A DNA stretch of 64,000 nt from Zanthoxylum bungeanum (Eukaryota; Streptophyta; Magnoliopsida; Sapindales; Rutaceae), in the NCBI GenBank assembly GCA_019454045.1, contig SKCR01006518.1, positions 496,001 through 560,000 of the forward strand, given 5' to 3'. The notes under the pieces were generated by a model, which saw only the letters and a list, made by a program, of their open reading frames with translations, was not told where the DNA came from and did no database searches. Below are positions 20,382 through 30,526 of this stretch, piece by piece; the stretch's first letter is position 1, and each line of letters starts with the position of its first letter. Made by a program: the position numbers and the translations under genes.

Positions 20382-22352
20382 TGTTGGTTTCTATATATGT
20401 CCCAAGGAAAGACTAAGCATATGAAATACAACAATGAATATATATTAAAATATGAAGTATGGCGGATCATACTTACAATGCTTTAGTGATGAAGAAAAAT
20501 CAAACCAAAAGTGGAAGCTCCAAGGTTGATGATTTTCGGCCAAGGAAGACAAGAGGTGGAAAGCTCCAAGCTTTGTGTATTCCAAGCTCTTTGATGGTTT
20601 CCCTATCACCTCTTTATGATCCCTTGAAGGTGCTAGCCTTTGTTGTGATTTTTCAATGCACAACTTCTTCAAATCTTGCAAAAAATTGAAGAAATGGAGA
20701 GCAAAAACTGCATGCAGTTTTCGGCAATTTGAGAGAGAAAGGTTGTGTTGTGTTATTAATTTTTGTTACCAAAAATCAATTTATATTTATGCCATAATAT
20801 TTATTAAATTAATAATAAACTTATGACACAAATCATGCAATGGCTTAGAGTGTCAAACACTCAAACTCCATGCATAACCATTGAGTGTATTGTACACTAT
20901 CACCATGCAATGCATTAACCATTAAATAATGCATATAATGACATGTGTCATGTGGGCCCCACACGTTTCCAAATGAAAGCGGGCCCACGTGCACTCACGC
21001 GTTCGGGTTCGATATTTTCGAAATACCGAACTTACGTCGCGACGTTAATTAAATCGAATTTAAATAAATAATTGCGCCTAGCGAAATTATTATTTACGTC
21101 GCTAACGAATTAATTCTAAATTAACTCGTTTGCCCGAATTAAAATCTAATTTTATTTCGCGTCGAAATCGAATTTCGATTATTATATCGAATATAATAAT
21201 TTTATCGATTAATTCTAAATTAATCGTTCTCTCTCTAAATAAGGCACTTTATCCAAGATAAAGTTCTCCCGCAATTAATCCAAGATTAATTAAGTCCGAA
21301 TCAAATATCATAGGTGAATCTTCAGGAAGCGACCCAAGAGATCTCCGGATATGTTGGCAGTAAATACGGTCGTCGGATAATCCGAACACGTACGTACCTT
21401 GTACTACGTTCTTACCGATTCACAAGACAAGGTTGGCTTCTAGCAAAGCGCCATGCCTACCCAATTCTCCAGAAATATTCTTATTGGAATATTAGATCTA
21501 TATCAAGCGTAGTATACCGTAGTATTGCGTACATTGATCCAGTATCGGACGATCACATGTTAGGCCTGGGGCTGGAGATGTGTCTGCCCCGTACGAAACA
21601 TATATCGGACATCAAGCAACTAGTCTCTTTAAATCGGACAATCCTGACCTGGTCATATTGTCCCGACGGTTGCAACCTTTTATAGAGTACTAGTTCTGTG
21701 TCCTGCGTGATCATCACCTCCATATGTCTGAAGTGATACTTCCATCTTGACATCACATCCAGTACACTACACTACGATTCTCGATAAACCCAGAAGAGGT
21801 GTACACAGAACCGGTTAAGGTCCCCAACCACCAAAACCAAAGTTTACCGATTGTCGCAAGTACTAGCGATGTAAGTCTCAGGTTAAGACCATATACACCT
21901 ACCTTGATGCGGCCTCCCATAGACACGCAGACATACTACCAATGGGATTCCGCGGGGTCTATCCAGAGCGAAGCTGTTTTCCGTACCATCGGTAAACACA
22001 ACCTCCTATCGCACTTGCATAAGTATCCAATACTTAAATATATGAGAACTATGCCGTTGTGCCCTCACAACGTGCACAAGCGCAATACTAGTCTATTCCG
22101 CATTATCGATGTCCGTCTCGATCTCCGATACTATACTCCGACTAGGGATATTTAATGATTAAACCTTTTATGGATTGATACTGTCTCATATCATCTCAAT
22201 CCGGTATTAATCATATGGACTTTCGCCATTTATATATCAAAGTAAATAATATTACAAAACGGCAAAAGGCATTTCATTATCACATAGTTAATTTTGTACA
22301 ATAATACAATATCATTTACAAACAGTGACGCTATGGGACATAATGTCTAACA
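20382..22352 (-). repeat. Copia 1 5' LTR
   Basis: 1971 bp, nearly identical to 12237-14198. It would hold the promoter for minus-strand transcription. Followed on the right by the target duplication ATGAT. Confidence 0.93.
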
Positions 22353-22669
22353 ATGATATCTTTATTGATATAAAAATAAAATTATAAAATTTATAACAAT
22401 AAAAAACATAAAATAATAAATAAAATGATAAACTATATATTTTGTATATATTTTCTTTCATTTGTTTTTCCTTTTCTTCACCATATTCATTTCCACCATT
22501 TCTTCATCTTCATAATCCCCTACAAAAAAAATGGATGTTAACATAAAATATAAAAATTGAAACAAAATCCTTAAGGAAAAAAGAATTTTAGAGAGGAAAT
22601 AAGAGACAGAGGAAGAAAAAAGAGAATAGGAGAAATAAAAGAGCAAATGAATTAATAGGAAAAAAATAA

Positions 22670-23261
22670 CCTCTAGCGATGAAAATCTATTTCGTCGCTA
22701 GAGGTCTTCAAATAGTAGGAATTATTTCCGCCAAAATTTTGATTTTTAGTGTCGGAATTTTTGACTTTTAGCATAGAAAATTCGTTGCTAAAAGTCAAAA
22801 AATTTACGTATAATTTTATTAGGCGATAAATTCAAATTTTAGAAGGCATGAAATTGAAAATTTTAAATTTACTCTTAAGCGTCGAAATTAAAATTCGACG
22901 TTAAAACTCTATGACTTTGCGTCGAATTAAATTATTTGACGCTAAATGATATTATTTATTTTTATTTTTTAATATCTAAAAAAAACTCCCGTCTTATAAA
23001 ATTATATTTAAAATTTTGACATTTAGCGTCGAATTTAAATTTCGACGCTAAAAGTCTACCTTTTATAATCGAAATTAGGATTCGACGCTAAAAGGTTGCA
23101 CTATTAGCGTTGAAAAAGTTATTTGAGGTTGACCCTTTAGCGTGGAAAGAGTTTTTCAACGCTAAAGGTTTACCTTTTAATGTCAAAATTAAAATTCAAC
23201 GCTAAATGATTTATTAGCGTCAAAAGAATTTTCGACGCTAAATGTCTATTTTCTTGTAGTG
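22670..23261. repeat. CACTA right subterminal repeats and terminal repeat
   Basis: Same TAGCGTCGAA family of motifs in both orientations, with a small hairpin CTCTAGCGATGAAA..TTTCGTCGCTAGAG at about 22672. It ends with the CACTA terminus at 23261; the following three bases GAT would be the target duplication. Confidence 0.75.
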
Positions 23262-23909
23262 GATGTCGAAACCATAGAGACTTAATATTTCCCTTATTAA
23301 TATCAATACTAACCTACTTAACTTAAAATAAACTATTGAGAAGAGAATTTGATTTAATCGAATTTACTAAAATTAAACAAAGAACAGATAATAAACATTG
23401 GAAAACCTTATAGATAGAAGGATCTAGGGTTGTAACGTCACTGCCTTCGTCTCCTCTTGTCGCTCTTCAATCTTTCTCTTTGGATCTCTCTAAAATATGT
23501 GTTTTGAACTCTTAAGTTGTGTATTAGTCTCATCTCTAGGGTTTTGGATGAGCTTCTATATTTATAGGTAAGACTTGGAGTCTTTGTGCTTGTAGAACAC
23601 TGAAAATTGACGATTCTGGGCTTCTGTTGCAGCATCGCGACGCTGAAATTGGTGTCGCGACGCCTAACTCTCGGGAATTAACTATGAGAGCTCACTGAAT
23701 GAGCGTCGCGACGACCATTAGTCACGTCGCGATGCTAGATATAATTTCTAGTATGCTATTTTCTGCGTATTTTAATCTTTCCGCGTGCTTCTGATGCGTC
23801 CGTAAGGTCCCAAAAAACGTCATTTTGCCCCAAGATCTATGCTCTAATGCTTCCTATCAATCAAACATAAAACAAACTATAAAATGTGTTAAATGACACG
23901 AAACCTAAC
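23262..23909 (-). repeat. LTR-like fragment, minus strand
   Basis: A minus-strand TATA-like TATAAATA lies at 23559-23566. Next to it are CGTCGCGACG words (23640-23740) of the kind common in plant gypsy LTRs. The fragment is cut by the CACTA end on the left and by the Tat-like LTR on the right. No coding content was seen. Confidence 0.4.
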
Positions 23910-24189
23910 AAAATAGTAAGTTAAGAATGCCTGAATAAGTTGGTATAAACCACACTTATTAGGTATAAAAGAGTTTTCACTTACCAAACTAGGGGATCCA
24001 AGGTCTTGATAAGGATGAGAGTCCAGGCAGAATGGCCCGGGTCCGAGGCGCAGAAGAAGACTGACTCGATGAGAAAAATCAGATTTGGTAACATTTGTGC
24101 ATATGAAGACTGAACCGAGGCTGTCAAGAGATTTATTTTGTGCTTGTAACGATGATAATGGGATTCGGAGTGAGCCAGCTGAAGCAAAG

Positions 24190-24500
24190 TCACACACACC
24201 CCGAAGAAGCTTTATTAGAAACAAAGAAAAATAAGAAGGTGATCACTAGAAGATACAAGCCAGATGCCCATCACTGATGTGGCCGATGAGCTTAATGTTG
24301 GCTTGAATCTTTTGAAGAAAAGATGTAGGGAGTTGGATACTAGAAGATGGCCATATAGGAAGTTCATGAGCTTTCCAACACTTGTCAAGAATATTAAAGA
24401 ATTACAAAGAGAAAATGAAGGAAGTGAAAGAATCCATACCGACCCGACTAGGAAGAGAAGAAATGAAGATGATCTAGTATCAAACACATTGGTATGCTGA
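24190..24500 (+). pseudogene. Captured RWP-RK (RKD-type) domain fragment inside LTR U3
   Basis: The frame from ATG 24264 encodes MPITDVADELNVGLNLLKKR followed by CRELDTRRWPYRKF and a LVKNIKEL block. This is the RWP-RK DNA-binding domain of plant RKD/NLP regulators (family pattern: MPIT..A..LNVG.T.LKK.CRE, then RWP.RK). Upstream codons read KKNKKVIT, and in the other phase LEDTSQ, which resemble the segment preceding the domain in RKD proteins, so small indels have shifted the frame. After the domain come about 25 charged residues to a stop. RKD proteins control egg-cell and gametophyte identity; here the fragment lies upstream of the LTR TATA box and would not be in the normal element transcript. 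Confidence 0.75.
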
Positions 24501-24841
24501 TGCAGAGATAGACATCTGGTTTGCAATATCGTGCTTATGTATGTATGACGTACGCCCTATATGAAAGTTTGAGCCTCTCAAAAGGTTGATGAGATGGGAG
24601 TAGGCTAGAGACTTATCCCCTGACTCACGAAACAACATGGGAGTGGTTGAAATATCGGCTGACACATAGGCAAAACATGTACCAGTGGGCAAAAAAGGTG
24701 AGAATGATGGTGTTCAGATGGCAGAGGGTGGTTGTGTTAGACGCCCAGAGCTACTGTTTGCTGAGTAGTTGGGGAAATGAGTATGTGTGATAGTGATAGG
24801 AGAACATGACTAACGTCATGGGTTTGTGGATCTGTATGCAC

Positions 24842-24849
24842 TATATAAA
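24842..24849 (+). promoter_or_regulatory. LTR TATA box
   Basis: TATATAAA, matched by 42695-42702 in the other LTR copy. An ACGTCA word (TAACGTCATG) lies about 30 bases upstream. Confidence 0.7.
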
Positions 24850-25226
24850 GGGGTCGATGACTCAAATTTAGGGGTTCTTAATTTTTTTGGGTTCTCCTTT
24901 TGGTTAGTTAATTGATTTAGCTATCCATTTCGATATTTCACCATTTGTAAAAGCTCTAAAAAACTTAGGGTTAGAGAGAAATAAGGCTGGTTGGTCTGAC
25001 CCGATGTGGTAATAAAAATTTTCTTTCTTTGCATATGTGGAGGTAGGTTGGAGCCACTCTCCATCGAACCATGTTAAATCCTTTATTTTCTCTGTAATTT
25101 CTTATTTGCTTCTTAAGTTTTCTTTAGTTCCCAACTAACCAAATAAATTCACTGCTTGGGGGGGGGGTCTGTTCGATGAGTAAGTTCCCTGAATTACACG
25201 TGGAATGAAAAATAGCCATCAATAAT

Positions 25227-25244
25227 TGGGACAGTCTGTGGGGA
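25227..25244 (+). other. Gypsy primer-binding site, degenerate
   Basis: TTGGGACAGTCTGTGGGG just after the LTR end resembles the TGGCGCCGTCTGTGGGG type of site found in Tat-like gypsy elements, with changes at the core. Confidence 0.55.
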
Positions 25245-25283
25245 GTTATACAAAAAGCAGTAAACATACTAAGACGATAGCAG

Positions 25284-26498
25284 GAGATGGAAACCATAGA
25301 TCTTCAGAGGCTTCAACAACTCAAGAGAAGATGGAAGAAACCCTATGAAATGAGAGAGAAGATGCTCGAAGAGAGAGAGAAATAACTCAAGCCTTCATGA
25401 AGGTTATGATGGAAAAGATTGAGAAGCTAGAGAAAAAGACAGAAGAAAGAAATGAAGAAGGTCATAGCAGAAGGAAAGATGAGATATCAAAGGGAAAAAA
25501 AAGCCGAAGATAGTGAAAATGGGAAGAAGAATCCCTAAAGAATGAGATATGTAATCGTTGCCAGAGCACCAATAAGGGAGCCGTGGGAAGAAGAAGAAGG
25601 CAGGCAAACCCCAGAATCATCTAGCAGCAACCCATTCTTATGAGAGAGTGACTTGGAACGGTACCTGGAGGAGAGGCGCGAGGTTCCCAGATATAAAAGG
25701 TACCATACTCGCAGTGGAAGGCATGATGAGGAATTTGGGCATGAACATGACAGCTCCGAGAGCCAAATGAGGGATTGGTTTCATAGAGAAATGAGTAAAT
25801 CGGAGGAAAGTGTGAAATGGGGAATGCGGGGCGATAAAAACATGGAGACAACATCCACTTTTACGAAGGAGGTCTTGGCAATGAAGTTCCCGAAAAGATT
25901 CACCATACGCGTGATAGATATCTATAAAGACAACACTGATCCCAAGTATCACGTTGAGAAGTTTGTTCTGCTGATGGAGATTCAGGGAACGGCGAGGGAG
26001 GCGAGCTACAATGTGTTCCCATTTACCTTGAGAGGGTCAGTCAACTTATGGTTTAGAAACTTAACTCTGGAGAGTATCAATAGCTTCGCACAGCTGAGGA
26101 ATTCCTTTGTCCGACACTTCAAAATAGTATGCGTACCAAGAAAGACAGTTGGGTCATTGAGGTTGATGAAGCAGAGATATGACTAGCCCTTGAAAAGCTT
26201 TGTCGACAGATACCATAGCTTGGTATTGGAGGTCGGGGCGTATGAGTCTCCGAAGACATTGGAAAGTTTTAAAAGAGCTCTCAGGGTCGGGAAGTTATGG
26301 TCTCACTTGAGGATCCAAGAGATACCAGACTATGTCGTGGTCGTGAAACAGACAAGTAAGTTTATGGTAATGGAAGAAGGGGATAAGATCGCCCGAGGAG
26401 ACATTACTCAGATATCAAAAGTGCCAACACAAGAGAATCAGAGCGAAATGGACAAAGACCAGAAGGGATCGCCCCAAAATAAAAGGAGTGCAGGCTGA
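25284..26498 (+). pseudogene. Gypsy gag, broken
   Basis: The main frame, 25653-26186, carries the retrotransposon gag pattern: FTKEVLAMKFPKRF, IDIYKDNTDPKYHVEKF, NVFPFTLRGSVNLWF and FAQLRNSFVRHF. A stop (TAG at 26184) separates it from 26190-26498, which continues the gag C-terminal part (SFVDRYHSLVLEV, TLESFKRALRVGKLW). Upstream, 25284-25640 holds a glutamate/lysine-rich N-terminal region in shifting frames. No zinc knuckle was recognised. The protein would package element RNA. Confidence 0.8.
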
Positions 26499-26515
26499 TA
26501 ATTCATGGTAATCCA

Positions 26516-26740
26516 ATGCATGAGAGAAGGCCCCTGATCAAGGTCGTCTATGTCGTTGGAGGGACGACGTACACCGCCTTAAACATGCCATTGTCCCAAA
26601 TAGCTCAAGAAATCAAGGATAATGGCCTACTGACTGAGCCCGACTCCAGGGGGTTTCTGATTGAGAAGAGAGACAACAAGGCCTATTTCTTGCACCACAA
26701 TTTGAATGGCCATGCCACAGAAAGGTGGAGGGCTATGTAA
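26516..26740 (+). pseudogene. Gag-protease linker segment of the gypsy element
   Basis: 74 codons with RPLIKVVYVVGGTTY and PDSRGFLIEKRDNKAYFLHH, a region seen between gag and protease in Tat-like elements where a histidine/cysteine module lies. It ends at TAG; further similar residues (EHVEDLV) follow in frame. Confidence 0.6.
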
Positions 26741-26936
26741 GAGCATGTGGAAGACTTAGTAAAAAATGTCTACCTGAATGATTGCGTATACCATGGGGCC
26801 ATGAGGGTCAGGCACCGTAGGGAACAAAGGCCAATGTTCACAATATTATGGGAAAGATATTAGCCGGAGATTCGAACCGAGCCAGAAAGAACTACTACCG
26901 GACCAAGGGCCCAGAGGCCTGACAATAGAAAGGGCC

Positions 26937-27386
26937 TTGAAGATCAAAAAGGTCAGACCAGTGCCCATAATGTTTACTGAGGAAGATGCCCAGAGAGTGA
27001 GCTACCCTCACGATGATGCGCTTATAATCAAGGCTAATATTGGCGGGGCCGAGGTAGACAGAATATTGGTAGATCCCGGGAGCGCGGTGGATATTTTCTC
27101 CAAGGAAGCCCTGAATGACTTGGGCGTGGAATGCACTACTTTAATTCAGGACACAAAACCATTGTTCGGGTTCGGGGGAGCAACTATTGTCCCACTGGGT
27201 TGGGTAATGTTAACAATGACTATTAAGACAGCTCCCCCTACCCGGATTATCATGATGAATTTCACAGTAGTGGATTACTTGAACAGCTACCAGGTGATCT
27301 TGGGAAGACCCTTTATGATGAAGTCAATGGTAGCTATGTCGTGCTATTACCTGAAGTTGAAGTTTCCAACTCGAGAAGGGGTTTGA
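26937..27386 (+). CDS. Gypsy aspartic protease domain
   Basis: 149 codons. Sequence before the active site (PIMFTEEDAQRVSYPHDDAL, IIKANIGGAEVDRILVD) leads to DPGSAVDIF, the active-site D-x-G-S of the gypsy protease, then a FGGATIVPLGWV block and VILGRPFM. It would process Gag-Pol. The start used is the first ATG in the frame; the family normally has this as part of a polyprotein. Confidence 0.8.
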   Translation: MKIKKVRPVPIMFTEEDAQRVSYPHDDALIIKANIGGAEVDRILVDPGSAVDIFSKEALNDLGVECTTLIQDTKPLFGFGGATIVPLGWVMLTMTIKTAPPTRIIMMNFTVVDYLNSYQVILGRPFMMKSMVAMSCYYLKLKFPTREGV

Positions 27387-27407
27387 GTTGTTTGTGGAAG
27401 CCAAAAG

Positions 27408-28075
27408 GTGGCTAGGAGTTACTTCGCTGCCGTTTCAAAAGAATCCTTATGTATTAAAGAGGTAGGAGTGAAGAGGAAAGAAAGAGAAGGGGACAGAACA
27501 GAGGTAGAATCAGCCGATCCCCGACCAGAGGAACTTGCCCAGTTAGGAGCAGGAGAGAAGTTGGAGCTGGAAGAACTTTTTGGCCATGAGAAAATAATAA
27601 AGATTGGGGCATGGTTGGAGCCGAATTTGAGGAAACAGCTGCTAGATTTTTTGGAGGAATATGCAGATGTCTTCGCATGGTATCACATGGATATGCCCAT
27701 GATTGACCCCATATTCATCAGTCATCGTTTGGCGATTGATCGAGCTCATAAATTGGTAAAGCAGAAGATGAAGATTTTCAACCATGATCGGTATAGGGCA
27801 ATTCAGGTAGAGGTTGAAAGATTACTGAAGTCCAGATTTTTTAGAGAGGTCAAATACCCGGAGTGGGTGTCGAATGTTATCTTAGTAAAGAAGACTAATG
27901 GAAAATGGAGGTTGTGCATGGATTTGTCTGAAGGATAGCTTCCTCCTCCCCAAGATAGACCAACTGGTGGACTCGACTGCATGTCATGGGCTACTCATTT
28001 TTATGGACAGCTTCTCATGGTACAACCAGGTCAGTATGCATCATGAGGACAAATAAAAGATAACTTTCATCACTG
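27408..28075 (+). pseudogene. Gypsy reverse transcriptase, N-terminal third only
   Basis: 27408-27938 reads into the RT N-terminus: FAWYHMDMPMIDP, VERLLKSRFFREVKYPEW, then VSNVILVKKTNGKWRLCMD. The conserved block that should follow is missing, and the next residues (PKIDQLVDSTACHG, FMDSFSWYNQ) appear in another frame at 27945-28040, so a small deletion or shift lies at about 27930. The sequence ends near 28075 before the catalytic YxDD motif. Confidence 0.82.
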
Positions 28076-28454
28076 ATGTTACAAAAAAGGGCATCACTTT
28101 AGCTTTCATCACCGATGTTACAAAAAAGGCTTCACTTTACAAAAAAAGTAAAGTATTTAATTTCACTTTAGCTTTCATCACCAACATTCTTCAGTCCAAA
28201 GGGCATCACTTTATAACAATAAATATTTATTTTCCTTAATAAAAAAGATGTTACAAAAAAGAAAGAGTTATCATATTTTAAAATGTGTAACTATCAAAAA
28301 CAAATCAAGGATTTCCAAAACCCACTTTTGAAATATCCAAAAAATATAAACATTTTATTATATTATATATAATATAATTTAATAAAATATAATTAATAAT
28401 TATCATATAATTTTTAAAAACCATATATTAAACTTAACATATAGTTTCAAGTGT
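28076..28454. other. Scrambled junction sequence and AT-rich spacer
   Basis: 28050-28260 is a patchwork of short pieces copied from one another: CTTTCATCAC(T/C)GATGTTACA occurs twice, CATCACTTTA and ACAAAAAAG several times each. It looks like repair filler at the broken end of the gypsy element. The rest is AT-rich without a gene. Confidence 0.55.
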
Positions 28455-28938
28455 GACAAAATAATATTATTAATCATATTAATAATATATATTATACATA
28501 TGTGAGTATATAATTGGAATATCCAGTTATATTTAATCTGCTACAGTATATCGAGCTAGCACATGGACCAAATGCACCTACGGTTCCGAACTCCAATAAT
28601 CCTGGAATATTAATTAAACTCTTAATTAAAGATTCTGTATTATTAACTTCAGGTAATTCCACTAAAAACTCGAAGCTGCACTCGCGTTACTGCATATAGA
28701 TAAATTAAGCTGAACCACATCGGTGTCCATCGATATAGTCATTACATACGGATTGGCCTCTCATGAGTATCTCATAATTAGAGCTGGGTCATAATGTCTG
28801 TTATACCTCTCTAATTATTTTTACCTTAAGAACCATTGATTCTTTAATGGACGATTTATTCATAACCATTATGATTGTTAATCCTTCTATTCGTAATAGA
28901 AAGACTTGAGCGCTCTAACCATTCAAGTACCGAATCAA

Positions 28939-29103
28939 TAACGGTGGCAATGGGCTTTATCCAGCCTTTTTTTTTAAAAAAAAATTAAAACATACAAATA
29001 CAAAATACATTCACACTATATGCAAAGACAATTCACAAATAAATCGAAAGTTTCATCGATAAATTAACAATTTAAATGCTACAAACAAATAAAAATGCTA
29101 CAA

Positions 29104-29166
<63 letters not shown>

Positions 29167-29310
29167 TATATATTGGTTTTGGCCTGGGCCCGGCCCGGCC
29201 CGGGCCAAAATTTCTAAGGGCCCGAGCATGGCTTTTGATTATAGGGCCCGACCCGAGTTTTTTTTTACCCCGGACGGGCTGGACGGGCCCGGGCTTTTCT
29301 GCCACCTTTA
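28939..29310. mobile_element. hAT-type MITE, 372 bp
   Basis: The exact 8 bp target duplication CGAATCAA (28931-28938 and 29311-29318) flanks 11 bp terminal inverted repeats TAACGGTGGCA / TGCCACCTTTA (one mismatch). Both features are diagnostic of hAT elements. The interior has an (AT)n tract (29108-29173) and clustered GGCCCGG/CCGGGCC words. It has no transposase. Confidence 0.9.
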
Positions 29311-29928
29311 CGAATCAACCCTTAAGGAAGATACTCCTCTAATTCTCGCAAAAAGGAGTGAATTCCCTATCTATGTAAAACGTCCCCAGCTACATGCCAA
29401 ACCATGTCCCCAAAGTACGTAGCTATTAGTATGGATTGCTACACCAATCTCACATTTGTAAATCAAAGGACATAGCTTGCCATGCAGGAGTTCTTAGTAC
29501 ACTCAGGATTCAAATCAATCCATATATGACTATCAAATAGATTGAAATGAATTTCTTTATCTAAAGGATATAATAAGAAACTCATTTCTATCCGGGTCCA
29601 GTCCTATATGATCACATCATATAAGGTGCCTCCATTCTCATGTCTCCACATGGACGATCCCGGATCAAGGTCGCCATACAATTATAGAATAGACCGCAGC
29701 TATAGATAAACCGCAAATAAAGTAACCGCTTTGTTTTCTCTCTATGGACTATTTTAGATTACTAACTTCAGACTTAAATCTTCTTGTGTATGGCACTCAT
29801 ACACTAAGTTTGAATACACATGAGTAATCTAGGGTAAACAAGATAATTCATAATATGCGATATTAAACAAACACTTTGATAGATGAATAATGCATCATTT
29901 TATTTCGTAAAAAAAAATTTCGTTTACA

Positions 29929-30526
29929 TTACATGAAGTCACGTAACCCTAGACCATCTAGGTGACCTTTAAACACTTTAGCCGATAAGGTCTTTATAAA
30001 CGGATCTGCCAGGTTCTCTACGGATGCAATATTCATGACAATAACGTCTCCTCTCTGCACTATCTCCCTAGTGAGATGATATTTTATTTCTATATGTTTT
30101 CCCTTCTTATAGCTTCTTGGTTCTTTGGAATTTGTCATTGCACCACTATTATTGCAATAAAGTATGAGTGATTTATCCATATCTGGAACAACTTCCAAAT
30201 CTCCCAAGAACTTCCGGAGCCAGACTGCTTCCTTAGCCGCTTCACAAGCTGCTACATACTCTGCCTCCATGGTGGAGTCAGCAATAGATGATTGCTTTAT
30301 ACTCCTCCAAACAATGGCCCTACCACCTAAGGTAAACACTAATCCATATGTTGATTTCCTAGAATCAATATTTGTCTAAAAATCAGAGTCTGTATATCCT
30401 TTGAGGATCATATCCTCATCTGAATATACAAGCATATAATTTCTCGTTCTCTTAAAATACTTGAGAATATATTTCACAACCACCGAATGATATAATCTTG
30501 GGTTAGACTGAAACCTATTGACTACT
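29929..30526 (-). pseudogene. Copia 3 RNase H fragment
   Basis: Open from 30339 to 29929 with GGRAIVWRSIKQSSIADSTM, EAEYVAACEAAKEAVWLRKF, LYCNNSGAMTNSKEP and IEIKYHLTREIVQRGDV, the copia RNase H pattern, ending at a natural-looking C-terminus. Upstream residues up to about 30526 continue in other frames. The usual DNSG reads NNSG here, so a catalytic aspartate appears to be replaced. Confidence 0.85.

Larger units (their letters stand above)
12237..22352 (-). mobile_element. Copia retrotransposon 1, structurally complete
   Basis: Flanked by the direct 5 bp target duplication ATGAT (12232-12236 and 22353-22357). Two long LTRs start TGTTGG and end TCTAACA. Relative to transcription (minus strand) the order is 5' LTR, initiator-Met primer site, about 2.2 kb leader, gag, protease, integrase, reverse transcriptase, RNase H, polypurine tract, 3' LTR, i.e. 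the Ty1/copia order. Total length is 10,116 bp. Several frame breaks interrupt the polyprotein. The near-identical LTRs imply a fairly recent insertion into the CACTA element. Confidence 0.93.
11680..23261. mobile_element. Non-autonomous CACTA transposon, split by copia 1
   Basis: The right end at 23261 reads, on the minus strand, CACTACAAGAAAATAGAC, a textbook CACTA terminus. Subterminal arrays of TAGCGTCGAAA / TTTCGACGCTAA occur on both sides (11755-12070 and 22670-23261). The element's own DNA is only 11680-12236 plus 22358-23261, about 1.5 kb, AT-rich and without a transposase frame. The left terminus is not clean; the boundary is set where P450 similarity ends. The rest of the span is the inserted copia. 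Confidence 0.65.
23910..25224 (+). repeat. Tat-like gypsy 5' LTR
   Basis: Aligns along its length with 41779-43079. A TATA box lies at 24842-24849 and a polyadenylation-type AATAAA at 25011-25016. It ends TCAATA where the partner ends TCAACA. The left edge is degenerate and approximate. It carries the RWP-RK-like segment in its U3. Confidence 0.75.
23910..28075 (+). mobile_element. Tat-like gypsy retrotransposon, 5' half
   Basis: 5' LTR, primer site, gag, protease and the first third of reverse transcriptase in the order expected for Ty3/gypsy. Truncated inside RT at about 28075. The homologous LTR at 41779-43079 may be its 3' LTR, now about 14 kb away after later insertions; this link is inference. 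The coding sequence has several stops. Confidence 0.75.
28455..30526 (-). mobile_element. Copia 3 remnant: 3' end with RNase H and LTR/3' sequence
   Basis: Minus-strand RNase H at 29929-30526 followed (leftward) by about 1.4 kb of LTR-like, AT-rich sequence. Neither LTR end nor a target duplication could be fixed, and upstream pol is lost at about 30526, where unrelated repeat sequence begins. The LTR-like part is interrupted by a hAT MITE. Confidence 0.6.

Noticed and set aside
23889..24224. Minus-strand open frame partly conserved at 41845-42120
   Set aside because: Overlaps the LTR on the opposite strand; conservation is explained by LTR homology, and no domain was recognised.
29072..29422. 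Overlapping open frames on both strands across the AT repeat and GC-palindrome region
   Set aside because: Low-complexity translation of a hAT MITE; not a gene.
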